Shown: piece after piece, positions 1 to 8,383 of the stretch
Layout: each line of letters begins with the position of its first letter
Position numbering within the stretch: position 1 is the stretch's first letter
Source: Promethearchaeota archaeon
GTDB lineage: Archaea; Asgardarchaeota; Lokiarchaeia; Sigynarchaeales; SOKP01
Reading direction: 5' to 3'
Assembly: GCA_014730295.1 (NCBI GenBank)
Contig: WJIN01000179.1
Span: 1-32,905, forward strand
Length of the DNA: 32,905 bases
Notes under the pieces: generated by a model
Told to the model about the DNA's origin: nothing
What the model saw: only the letters and a program-made list of their open reading frames with translations
The model's database searches: none
Program-made: the position numbers and the translations under genes

Positions 1-1038
1 ATTTCAGAAACGATAATCAAACTTGAAAATCTAAGCAGACACTTCGGAAACTTGAAAGCAGTGGATAACATCAATTTAGAAGTGAAGCAAGGAGAGACAA
101 TCGGCTTAGTGGGGCCGAATGGCGCTGGCAAGACTACGACTATCAAAATGATTTCAAATATCATGAACCCTACTAGTGGCAAGATTTTTATCAGAAATAA
201 AAAAGGGGAGCTCCAAAATCTGGTGGAAAACCCCAGAAATTTGGTACCGAGGGGATTTTTAATCGATATACCTTCCTTTTATGAAATGACGCCCGCTCAG
301 CTACTCACATATTTTGCGAAGTTGCAGAATTTCCCAAACGACCAAATTGAAGACCGAATGAATAGGTTGCTGAGACTTTTTAACTTATATGAATGGAAAT
401 ATGAAAATGTTGAAGACTTCTCAAAGGGGATGAAGCAGAAGCTTGGGATTATTCAAGCTATAATCCATGATCCTGACTTTATTATCCTCGATGAACCGCA
501 GACGGGACTTGATCCGAAAGCACGAATTGAAGTACGCAGGTTTATTCGCGGACTCCAAAAGCAAGGAAAAACCATCTTTGTAGCCTCACATCTCCTCCAT
601 GAAATTTCAGAAATCTGCGATAAAATCGCCCTAATTAGCTACGGAAAGATAATTGCCTTTGATACCATTGAAAAACTAGAAGTGAAATTGAGAACAAATG
701 AGCTCCTATTCCAAACTCTCCAAGAGATTACTCCTGATAAATTAGGACCAATAATCAAGAAATTAACCACCAAACTTGATCCATATTTAGATAAAGACTT
801 GGACCCTAAAATATCGAAGATCCCCGTGTATTATGACTCAAAAGATAAAGAATTTGTAATGTATTATGACGGAAAGCGCGAGTCCAGGGCAGATATTCTG
901 AAGATCCTAATGAATGAATTTCCGGAATTCGAGTTAATCTCCTTTTCTCAGCCACGCACCTCGCAATTAGAACGGATCTATGAACAAATGATTGGGGATC
1001 AAGGTCAAAAAGAAATGAATGAGCGGAGGATGAAATAA
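1..1038 (+). CDS. ABC transporter ATP-binding protein (5' end outside window)
   Basis: This is the ATPase subunit of an ABC-2 type exporter. The reading frame is already open at base 1 and encodes the usual start of such a domain (KLENLSRHFGNLKAVDN), so the true start lies upstream; the TTG at 52 is internal. The Walker A motif is GPNGAGKTT, the signature is a degenerate FSKGMKQ, Walker B is IILDEPQTGLDP, and the H-loop is ASHLLHE. After the roughly 220-residue ATPase domain comes a C-terminal extension of about 110 residues, as in many ABC-2 ATPases of the CcmA/drug-export type. The permease follows 4 bases downstream, and its Shine-Dalgarno (GGAGGA, 1025-1030) lies in the end of this gene, which implies coupled translation. 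The substrate cannot be read from the sequence. Confidence 0.95.
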   Translation: MSETIIKLENLSRHFGNLKAVDNINLEVKQGETIGLVGPNGAGKTTTIKMISNIMNPTSGKIFIRNKKGELQNLVENPRNLVPRGFLIDIPSFYEMTPAQLLTYFAKLQNFPNDQIEDRMNRLLRLFNLYEWKYENVEDFSKGMKQKLGIIQAIIHDPDFIILDEPQTGLDPKARIEVRRFIRGLQKQGKTIFVASHLLHEISEICDKIALISYGKIIAFDTIEKLEVKLRTNELLFQTLQEITPDKLGPIIKKLTTKLDPYLDKDLDPKISKIPVYYDSKDKEFVMYYDGKRESRADILKILMNEFPEFELISFSQPRTSQLERIYEQMIGDQGQKEMNERRMK

Positions 1039-1042
1039 AAAT

Positions 1043-1885
1043 ATGAATACGAACATTTTGGAACGATTATATTTGGGAATAAAACCTATTGGACATACCT
1101 TTATCTTCGAATTAAAGAAGCAATGGAAGAAATTCGTAGCGTTCTCGATTATTACTGTGGGATTGATTTTTCTTGCAAGCTGGCTTCCCTATGCACTTTT
1201 TCCGGGAAATTCTCTGCCCGCAATCCAAACCGAATTCTTTAGGATAAATCAGAATTTTCTGTCGCTTATTTTAATCTTCGCGAATTGTTTCTTCTTTTCG
1301 GGAATAATTTGCTCCGAATATGATAAAGAGACTGGATTTATCCTCTTTCCGAAGATAAATAAATACAAACTCATCGTGGGAAAATATATAGGAAGCTATG
1401 TATTTGTAATGGGAATTACTGGCGTATTTTATTTTACTTTGGGTATGTTAGGTCTATTTTACTACGGCGGACCACTTGACATACGATTATTCCATTCCTT
1501 CGGGATAGCACTTTTGTATATTCTCGCCGTCAGCAGTTTCATCACATTTTTCAGCTCGTTCATGAAAAAAGAGAATATGACCATCGTGACCACAATTCTA
1601 ATACTGTTGATTGGGTTTAATGTGATTTCTCAATTTGTCGTGTTGGCGAATCCAGACATTGAGCCACTCTATTCATTACAATATGCTGGGAATTTAATGT
1701 CTTCAATTCTATATTTAGATTTTCCTGAAAGTGTGGCAGAACGCTATACACAAATCGAAGTCAGAAACTTTACCTTTAGAACGTGGAACACTCCAACTAT
1801 CATAGCTGGAGTCAGCATTATGCTGGTATATACTTTCCTTAGCTTACTATTAGCGGCAATTATATTCAAAAGGAGGCAGTTATAA
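1043..1885 (+). CDS. ABC-2 type transporter permease
   Basis: This 280-residue integral membrane protein has about six hydrophobic segments: near residues 32-50, 70-90, 112-140, 150-172, 180-202 and 253-275. That is the usual topology and size of an ABC-2 permease. The N-terminal cytoplasmic stretch (GHTFIFELKKQWKKF) resembles the amphipathic elbow helix that precedes TM1 in this family. It is sandwiched between its ATPase (4-base gap) and a membrane-anchored extracytoplasmic protein (1-base gap), so the three genes form one transcription unit. The assignment rests on topology and neighbours rather than on a sharp motif. It presumably forms the pore of the exporter powered by the upstream ATPase. 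Confidence 0.85.
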   Translation: MNTNILERLYLGIKPIGHTFIFELKKQWKKFVAFSIITVGLIFLASWLPYALFPGNSLPAIQTEFFRINQNFLSLILIFANCFFFSGIICSEYDKETGFILFPKINKYKLIVGKYIGSYVFVMGITGVFYFTLGMLGLFYYGGPLDIRLFHSFGIALLYILAVSSFITFFSSFMKKENMTIVTTILILLIGFNVISQFVVLANPDIEPLYSLQYAGNLMSSILYLDFPESVAERYTQIEVRNFTFRTWNTPTIIAGVSIMLVYTFLSLLLAAIIFKRRQL

Positions 1886-1886
1886 A

Positions 1887-2837
1887 ATGAGAACTAATGA
1901 CTTTCGAAAAAAACGATGCTTAAAGGCAATGTTTGCATTTTTTTGGATAACATTTGGCTTGCTAATCCTTCCCATACTGGTTTCAGCGACGAATTATCCT
2001 GTATCGTTGCAAAAAGGAACAATACGGCAAAAAGTGGATTTTTATAATAAGGATATTTGGAATAATACTGTTAGTAGTATTTCTGGTCCAGAAAACTTTC
2101 TCAATTTTGGTGGGGAAGCTAATATAACTGGTGCTGAAAGTAAATACGTTGTGAGGGCATGGTATGAAGAAACTTGGAATACGTCTGATGTCTTTGGAAA
2201 TCTATTTATGGTTAATATCTCATCTCCATTGCATAATGCAACTGAAATAAACCAAAATTATACTACTACCTATGAATTAAACCTAATTTTAATAAGTAAA
2301 TGGAGTTTCAATTCATCAGTTTTACCTGAAAATGCAACTTTGCCGAATAGCTTCCTTTATATTGTGAAGGACCCAACTGGATTTAAACAGATGCTAAGTG
2401 ATTATAATACATATGCTTCTAAATCTAGTGATCCATTTCTGTTTAATATCTCAACCGAAGATTTTATATATCGCTTATTTAAAACTCAATTCGGCGTTGG
2501 GGCTCCAATAGATGGCTATTTATCTGAGATGGTTGATGAACTAAATAATGAAAACGTTACAAGTGAAGTAAACACTTTAAGCTTGAAATTACGTGGAGAA
2601 GGTAACTATTCCGTCCAAATCTCTTTTGATAGTATGGGTTTACAATCAAGTATTTCCTTTTTGGACAGTGATAATAACATATTCTATAAAATCATCACGT
2701 ATGATACGGAATGGACGGTATGGTTAACCATAGGTATTTTTGGTACAGGAATAATCGCTGTGGTAATATATGCATTTTACAGACGAAGACAACGAATAAA
2801 ACAGTTTGAAGAATCTCTGGAACGCATGAAATCTTAA
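1887..2837 (+). CDS. Membrane-anchored extracytoplasmic protein of the ABC-2 operon
   Basis: This 316-residue protein has an N-terminal hydrophobic segment (about residues 13-35, signal peptide or anchor), a central domain of about 235 residues, a C-terminal transmembrane helix (about 277-297) and a short basic cytoplasmic tail (YRRRQRIKQFEESLERMKS). The central domain carries many N-x-S/T sequons (for example NNT, NIT, NTS, NYT, NSS, NAT), as expected of an archaeal S-layer-facing, N-glycosylated domain. The start is supported by GGAGG at 1872-1876, ten bases upstream and inside the permease gene. I recognise no family. Its place as third gene of the operon suggests an accessory or substrate-contacting subunit of the transporter, which is inference. 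Confidence 0.8.
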   Translation: MRTNDFRKKRCLKAMFAFFWITFGLLILPILVSATNYPVSLQKGTIRQKVDFYNKDIWNNTVSSISGPENFLNFGGEANITGAESKYVVRAWYEETWNTSDVFGNLFMVNISSPLHNATEINQNYTTTYELNLILISKWSFNSSVLPENATLPNSFLYIVKDPTGFKQMLSDYNTYASKSSDPFLFNISTEDFIYRLFKTQFGVGAPIDGYLSEMVDELNNENVTSEVNTLSLKLRGEGNYSVQISFDSMGLQSSISFLDSDNNIFYKIITYDTEWTVWLTIGIFGTGIIAVVIYAFYRRRQRIKQFEESLERMKS

Positions 2838-2880
2838 ATCTTATTTTTTCTTTCTTTTTGATTTTTACTAATTTTTCCGA
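2838..2880 (+). terminator. T-rich terminator region after ABC-2 operon
   Basis: Directly after the stop codon lie several T runs (ATTTTTTCTTTCTTTTTG and further) without a strong hairpin. This is the form of archaeal U-rich terminators. It sits between the operon and the convergent UroD-like gene. Confidence 0.4.
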
Positions 2881-2961
2881 TTAAAGATTCTTTAAAGTCC
2901 ATTTCCGCTGAGTGTCCTAATAGTTTAATTGTATAGAATTAAAAATAAAAAAATATGAAAT

Positions 2962-4062
2962 TTATTCCAAGCCCTCATCGGGACCAAAAAGTTTACGTTT
3001 AGTTTTATATCGTCCGTACTGCTTAGTGAGTTCGATCATCATATCCATCCGCTCAAATGGAGTTCCTCGATTAACTCCTCCCCCTGTAGAAAGAACATAT
3101 CCGCTTCCGGGACCGTAAGTGATAATATTTTCGATAATATGTCGTTTTACCACCTCATCATCTGGTTCCCTCAACATAACATCTCTTCCGGGAATTTGTC
3201 CTACGAGGGTAAACCGATTTTCCGCGTTCATGACTCTCTCTTTTGCTTCTTGATGGGGTCCCCACTCTTGACCGTGAAACATCGCGTAGCCCCAATTACC
3301 GATTTCATCTAGAAAATGGTCGCTCTTATTCTCGGAATGATAAAACATAGCACCCGTCATTTCCGACAGCTCCTCGCATAGTTGGGTATGATAAGGAGCG
3401 AAAAATTCATCTACATATTTTTTTCGCATGAAGCCACTAACATGATCCGCCACGAGAATGATGGTGGCATATCCCCCTATAAGTTCAATCCATTCTTTTT
3501 GGAATTTTATCACGACTTCAGTGCACTTCTTCAATAATGTATGAATGATGTCTGGTTTTTGAACCATATGAAGCAAAAATTTGTCATATCCGTAGATTAA
3601 AGCCGCCAATTCTACAGGACCGAACTCTCCAGTGCCAGCAGGTTTAATACCAGATTCTAAGGAATATTCAATCTTTTCTAACCATTTTCCCGTTCCCGGT
3701 TTATCCCACATGGTTTCTGGTACTTCCAGATCGTCTATTTCTTTAGGCGATTGGATTGCTCGTTCTAACACAGAAGGAATCAAATCCTCTGGTTCCATTA
3801 ATTTACATCCTAATGCTTGCGCAACGGCATAAGGCTGATATATCGACACCGCACAATAAGCATCGGAAAATCGCTCTTTAAAACGTTCGCCTGTTTCCAT
3901 CTGTAAATCTACATCATTAAGATATTCTTTCACTCGTTTATCTGCAAAATCTGCCATGAGATCAAATTCGGGAAAAAATAGTACTGGAACGCGGTCTGGC
4001 TTTAGATAAGCCATCGACTTCAGCATCCGAGCAGCGGGGTTTAATTCTCTTTTTGGAGACAT
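2962..4062 (-). CDS. Uroporphyrinogen decarboxylase (UroD/MtaA-like) family protein
   Basis: This 366-residue protein belongs to the UroD TIM-barrel superfamily, which also holds the methylcobamide:CoM methyltransferases MtaA/MtbA. Family features visible are the N-terminal layout (LKPDRVPVLFF), GTGEFGPVELAALIYGYD in the middle, IILVADHVSGFMRKKYVDEF (the 'aDd.g....mSp..f.ef..P' region) and a C-terminal STGGGVNRGTPFERMD block. Decarboxylase-specific N-terminal arginine motifs are absent, so haem synthesis is unlikely. The zinc-ligand motif of the methyltransferases (H-x-C-G) reads HSEN here, so the cysteine is missing. The product may be a methyl-transferring or C-C-cleaving relative with another metal site. 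It is transcribed alone, divergent from the sulfatase pair. Confidence 0.8.
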   Translation of the reverse strand: MSPKRELNPAARMLKSMAYLKPDRVPVLFFPEFDLMADFADKRVKEYLNDVDLQMETGERFKERFSDAYCAVSIYQPYAVAQALGCKLMEPEDLIPSVLERAIQSPKEIDDLEVPETMWDKPGTGKWLEKIEYSLESGIKPAGTGEFGPVELAALIYGYDKFLLHMVQKPDIIHTLLKKCTEVVIKFQKEWIELIGGYATIILVADHVSGFMRKKYVDEFFAPYHTQLCEELSEMTGAMFYHSENKSDHFLDEIGNWGYAMFHGQEWGPHQEAKERVMNAENRFTLVGQIPGRDVMLREPDDEVVKRHIIENIITYGPGSGYVLSTGGGVNRGTPFERMDMMIELTKQYGRYKTKRKLFGPDEGLE

Positions 4063-4328
4063 TTTCTTCTTCTAATATTATGTTTTTTTTTGCATTTTTT
4101 TATTATCAAGATCGAGATTTTTATAAGATAAATACTAACTGCAAGCTATAAGCTTTAGTAATAGTATTTGATTTTGTTCATTTTAAACTCTTTCTCTTAA
4201 TCTTTTTATTTTCTAGATAAAAAATTATTTATTGAATTGGGAATATTCCTATTCATCTCAAATAGGTATGATAGGGATAAAAGCACTGTTTGTATCCTAG
4301 CATATTTTCTTTTTAGTGAAGTAAAATA

Positions 4329-5822
4329 ATGAGTAAAAAACCTAATATTGTATTTATTTTTGAAGACCATAAAGCTTATTACGGGCATGGGCAATTAGGA
4401 AAAGGTGGGAAAATCCATAAACCAAATTTCGAGCGTATTGCAAATGAAGGAATGGAATTTACCAATTCCTATACTGCATGCCCACTCTGTGGACCTGCAC
4501 GGAGAACAATTCTTACGGGCGTATATCCTCATAATCACGGAGAAATTAAAAATGAGTCAAACGAAGAATATACATATGAGATGTATTTTGATAAATTAGC
4601 TGAGCAAGGTTATAAGAATTATTACTTTGGTAAATGGCATGCGGGACGGGGTACTGCACTCGATTTTGGATGTGAAGGATTTTCTGTACCCGGATATGGG
4701 AATCCATACATGACACCCGAATATGAGAAATATTTAGAGGAAAACGATTTAGAATATATTCAGGTACGAATCCAAAAGAATTTCGATGATCCTATTTCAA
4801 AACACCTCGGGATTGAAGAGGGAGAGTTATATGAGCCTCGATTCCCTGCTTATTCAGAATATGTTTCAGGGATAATGACCACACCAAAAGAGACTCATGA
4901 AGCTTTTTTCCTGACAAATATGGCTTGTGAGAAGCTTCGCGAGATTGCAAAGGAGGGAAATAAGGAGCCTTTTCATATGCGAATTGATTTTTGGGGACCT
5001 CATGAACCTTATTTTGCCCCCCAAGAATATATTGATATGTATGACCCCGAAAAGATCCCAGAACATCCCAATTTCATAGATAATTTGGATACAAAACCAG
5101 AAATATATAGGCGACAAAATGGCGATCTTATTAGTGAAGATAAGCATCTTATTTTGCCGAATCCATTGCCGTGGTCAGAATGGCAGAAAATATTAGCTGT
5201 AAATTATGCGGAACAAACCTTAATAGATGAAGCTGCGGGTATTTTCCTTGATACTCTGGAAGAGTTAGGATTGGCAGATAATACTATTATTGTATGGGCC
5301 GCAGATCACGGTGATGCGGTAGCATGTCATGGAGGACATTTCGATAAAGATGCTTATATGCCTCAAGAAGTAATCAGGGTTCCCTTGGCGATTAAATGGC
5401 CAGGAGTGGTGACTCCAGGACAAAAATGCGAGAAATTTGTAAGTAATGTGGATTATCCCCCAACGTTTCTAGATTTCGCGGGCACTAAATTTTCCAATCC
5501 GATCGATGGTGAAAGCTTAGAGCCTCTATTAAAAAACAGAGAAGCCGACTGGAAAGAGGAGCAATTTTGCGAGACTCATGGTCATTTTACTACAATAGTG
5601 GCAAGGGTTCTTATCACGGAAAGATACAAATATATCTATAATGATGGATATATGGACGAGCTTTACGATTTGAAAGAAGATCCTTTTGAATTGCATAATT
5701 TAGTCAATAAAGAGGATTTTAGCCATTTATTGGAAGATATGAAAACGCGGCTACAACAATGGCGGGATAAAACCGGAGATAAGGTTAAATTTGATATGAT
5801 AAAAGGAAAACGATTAAAATAA
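4329..5822 (+). CDS. Sulfatase, formylglycine type (first of tandem pair)
   Basis: This 497-residue alkaline-phosphatase-superfamily sulfatase would hydrolyse a sulfate ester. The active-site sequence is ACPLCGPARRTILTG. Cys54 fits C-x-P-x-R and should become formylglycine. Metal and substrate residues of the family are seen in PNIVFIFEDH (D13), YFGKWHAG, WGPHEPYF and AADHGD....HGG..DK. Length is typical. There is no signal peptide, so the enzyme should act in the cytoplasm, unlike most scavenging sulfatases. Phosphonate monoester hydrolases share the fold and motif and remain an alternative. The second copy follows after 26 bases. No maturase gene (FGE or radical SAM anSME) is in the window; an anaerobe would need the latter. 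The substrate is unknown. Confidence 0.92.
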   Translation: MSKKPNIVFIFEDHKAYYGHGQLGKGGKIHKPNFERIANEGMEFTNSYTACPLCGPARRTILTGVYPHNHGEIKNESNEEYTYEMYFDKLAEQGYKNYYFGKWHAGRGTALDFGCEGFSVPGYGNPYMTPEYEKYLEENDLEYIQVRIQKNFDDPISKHLGIEEGELYEPRFPAYSEYVSGIMTTPKETHEAFFLTNMACEKLREIAKEGNKEPFHMRIDFWGPHEPYFAPQEYIDMYDPEKIPEHPNFIDNLDTKPEIYRRQNGDLISEDKHLILPNPLPWSEWQKILAVNYAEQTLIDEAAGIFLDTLEELGLADNTIIVWAADHGDAVACHGGHFDKDAYMPQEVIRVPLAIKWPGVVTPGQKCEKFVSNVDYPPTFLDFAGTKFSNPIDGESLEPLLKNREADWKEEQFCETHGHFTTIVARVLITERYKYIYNDGYMDELYDLKEDPFELHNLVNKEDFSHLLEDMKTRLQQWRDKTGDKVKFDMIKGKRLK

Positions 5823-5848
5823 AAAATTAATTAAAGAGAGATGATAAT

Positions 5849-7354
5849 ATGAGCAAAAAACCAAATATTATTTATATTTTACAAGATCATCATGCGTATT
5901 ATGGACATGGGAAAATGTTCGGAGGCCCCGAAGTTCAGCGACCAAATTTGAAAAGATTTGCAGCACAAGGCGTCGAATTCACTAGAGCATATACTGCATG
6001 TCCGTTATGTGGACCAGCACGAAGGACTATGCTTACCGGGTTATACCCCCACAGTCATGGAGAGATTAAAAATGAAACTAACCATAAATATGATAAGGAA
6101 CTTTATTTTGAAAAACTAAAGCAAGAGGGGTATGAGTTATATTATTTCGGTAAGTGGCATGCAGGAAAAGGAGTTCCAATGGACTTCGGATGTAAAGGAT
6201 TTTCAACTCCTGGATATGGAAATCCGTATATAACTCCAGAATATAAAGAATATCTGAAAGAACATGATTTACCTCATTTTGAAGTAAAAATTGAGCATAG
6301 TCTCTTAGATCCAAATCATAATTATACAAAAGTACTTGACGTCTATGAAGGAGAAACTCACTCACCGAGTTTTATAAGTTCTTCGGAACATGCTTCGGGT
6401 ATAATGACAACCCCAAAAGAAACACATGAAACGTTTTTTATTTCGACGCTTGCTTGTGATCAACTTGAAAAAATTGCGAATTCTGGAAATACGCGTCCAT
6501 TTCACATGAGAGTGGATTTCTGGGGCCCTCATCAACCATATTATGCTGCCCAAGAATACTTTGACTTATATGATCCCGAATCGATACCAGAATATCCCAG
6601 CTTCAGAGAGGATCTCAAGGACAAGCCAGAAATATATAAAAAAGATGTGAATTATCCCACCGCCGAAGATGGGGAACTATTATATCCTAATCCGTTACCT
6701 TGGTCAGTATGGCAAGAAATCATAGTAGCTAATTACGCCCAGCAAACTCTAATGGATGAGGCTATTGGAAAAATACTCGATAAATTAGAAGAGCTTGGAT
6801 TAGAAGAGAACACAATGATAATTTGGACATCTGATCATGGTGATGCTCTGGCATGTCATGGAGGACACTTTGATAAGGACGTGTATATGCCCGAAGAGAT
6901 GATTCGGATTCCGTTTTTTATTCGATTTCCGGGTAAAATACCGGAGGGAATTAAGACGGAGAAATTGGTAAGTAATATTGATGTCGCTCCCACGATCCTA
7001 GATGTCGCGGGAACAAAATTCTCTGAACCAGTTCATGGTCGGAGTGTTTTATCCATCTTTAATGAAGGCAAAAATAACTGGCGTGAGGATTTAATGTGTG
7101 AGACGAATGGCCATATCACTAAACATCTTGGACGAGCTCTCATTTATAATGAATCTAAATACATCTATAATGAAAATGCGTTAGATGAGCTTTATAATTT
7201 GGAAGAGGATCCCTATGAACTTCATAACCTATTCCATAATGAGGAATACAAGGAGATCTTATCTGAAATGAAAAATAGATTAGAGAACTGGAGAAACAAA
7301 ACTAATGATGACATTACTCTTGATAATATAAAAGGAAAAAGATTGAAAAGATGA
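5849..7354 (+). CDS. Sulfatase, formylglycine type (second of tandem pair)
   Basis: This 501-residue paralogue of the preceding gene is similar along its whole length. Both proteins begin MSKKPNI, have the identical ACPLCGPARRT active-site block with Cys54, and end with a near-identical DNIKGKRLK/DMIKGKRLK tail. Catalytic motifs are complete: D13 in ILQDHH, YFGKWHAG, WGPHQPYY and TSDHGD....HGG..DK. It also lacks a signal peptide. It lies 26 bases behind copy one and is probably cotranscribed. Differences cluster in the 150-175 region and around residues 240-270, which in sulfatases shape the substrate pocket, so the two may act on related but distinct esters. This is a tandem duplication with divergence, not a recent copy. 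Confidence 0.92.
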   Translation: MSKKPNIIYILQDHHAYYGHGKMFGGPEVQRPNLKRFAAQGVEFTRAYTACPLCGPARRTMLTGLYPHSHGEIKNETNHKYDKELYFEKLKQEGYELYYFGKWHAGKGVPMDFGCKGFSTPGYGNPYITPEYKEYLKEHDLPHFEVKIEHSLLDPNHNYTKVLDVYEGETHSPSFISSSEHASGIMTTPKETHETFFISTLACDQLEKIANSGNTRPFHMRVDFWGPHQPYYAAQEYFDLYDPESIPEYPSFREDLKDKPEIYKKDVNYPTAEDGELLYPNPLPWSVWQEIIVANYAQQTLMDEAIGKILDKLEELGLEENTMIIWTSDHGDALACHGGHFDKDVYMPEEMIRIPFFIRFPGKIPEGIKTEKLVSNIDVAPTILDVAGTKFSEPVHGRSVLSIFNEGKNNWREDLMCETNGHITKHLGRALIYNESKYIYNENALDELYNLEEDPYELHNLFHNEEYKEILSEMKNRLENWRNKTNDDITLDNIKGKRLKR

Positions 7355-7368
7355 ATATTCTTTTTTAT

Positions 7369-8262
7369 TTAAATCCAATCGATTTTCAATTCTTCTCTCG
7401 GCGGGATTCTCTGATATGTGGCAGTGGGATATCCAAAAGCTAGCGAATAACCCACACGATGATCTTTCGGGATGTTTAAAAGCTTTTTAATTTTTTTTGA
7501 TCTATTTGAAAAATAGGTTAGATATCCTAAGGAACATGTCCCTAAGCCTAACAATTCAGCACCCAACATAATTTGAGCTGCTGCAATAGAGGCATCTTCT
7601 GAAATCCCTCCTATTTTCGCCTCACCATGAATACTGATGAGTTGACCATTCCAACACCAAAAATCAACCCCTTCCTCAACTTTTTGCAAGATCCATTTCG
7701 TTTGCGGCAACATTTCAATTGATTGTTCTAGACCTCTTTCTGACATCTGTGTTTTCAATATTTCTCTTCCTCGCTCCTCTTCAGCTAAGTTGACAAACAT
7801 TTTCATTTGGTTATTCAACTCTTTTGAAATTTGAGAAACAATTTTCTTATCGGTCACCACTGAAAAATATAAATTCTGAGTGTTTTTAGCCGTGGGAGAA
7901 TACCGCGTCAGGTTGAGAATTTTTTCAATCTCACTTTTTGGAACTTCTTTATCTTTAAATTGTCTTCGCGATCTGCGCAATAAAGTCAGATTTTTAAATG
8001 ATTCAAAGGAAGGTATGTTTTGTTGGAGACCTGTAACTTTCTTCAGTTCTGCTTTTTCGTACTTTTTTAGATGAATTGCTTGGACTGGGCATATAGCGAC
8101 GCAATGCCCACATTCGATACATGTATCTTCGAAGATACTTGCTATTTTTAGAATTTCATCATCTATATAATACAATTGAGCGGGACAAGCGCCAATACAC
8201 GCTTTACATTTCGTACATTTTTCTCTGTCTACTTCAATAAGAGAATTACTTATATTTTCCAT
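7369..8262 (-). CDS. Ferredoxin-nitroreductase fusion protein
   Basis: This protein of about 297 residues has an N-terminal 2[4Fe-4S] ferredoxin domain with CTKCKACIGACP and CIECGHCVAICP. Next comes a nitroreductase (FMN) domain beginning at LLRRSRRQFKDKEVP and continuing with the SPTAKNTQ motif. The C-terminal part keeps the usual nitroreductase elements (AAAQIMLGAELLGLGTCSLGY and FGYP). The fusion is common in anaerobes. Electrons from the clusters reduce FMN, which then reduces an unknown acceptor. I prefer the ATG at 8262; a TTG at 8289 would add nine residues and neither has a clear Shine-Dalgarno. It is convergent with the sulfatase pair, with only about 14 bases between stops. Confidence 0.88.
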   Translation of the reverse strand: MENISNSLIEVDREKCTKCKACIGACPAQLYYIDDEILKIASIFEDTCIECGHCVAICPVQAIHLKKYEKAELKKVTGLQQNIPSFESFKNLTLLRRSRRQFKDKEVPKSEIEKILNLTRYSPTAKNTQNLYFSVVTDKKIVSQISKELNNQMKMFVNLAEEERGREILKTQMSERGLEQSIEMLPQTKWILQKVEEGVDFWCWNGQLISIHGEAKIGGISEDASIAAAQIMLGAELLGLGTCSLGYLTYFSNRSKKIKKLLNIPKDHRVGYSLAFGYPTATYQRIPPREELKIDWI

Positions 8263-8336
8263 AGATAATTCATCTATGATTTTATCCAATATAATGTTAT
8301 TTACATTCAGATATCAAAAATCAAATTACAATTAAG

Positions 8337-8362
8337 CGAAAAAAATAGAAAAAAATAGAAAT
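8337..8362 (-). terminator. U-rich terminator of the Hsp90 gene
   Basis: On the minus strand this reads as two tandem T-rich units (TTTCTATTTTTTTCTATTTT), starting about 22 bases past the Hsp90 stop and upstream of the nitroreductase gene. This is a typical archaeal U-rich 3' end with no hairpin needed. Confidence 0.45.
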
Positions 8363-8383
8363 TGCTTTAGGCCATCCCTTCTC

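Noticed and set aside
3632..3832. Plus-strand frame of 66 codons inside the UroD-like gene
   Set aside because: It lies fully within a well-supported minus-strand gene and shows no recognisable domain.
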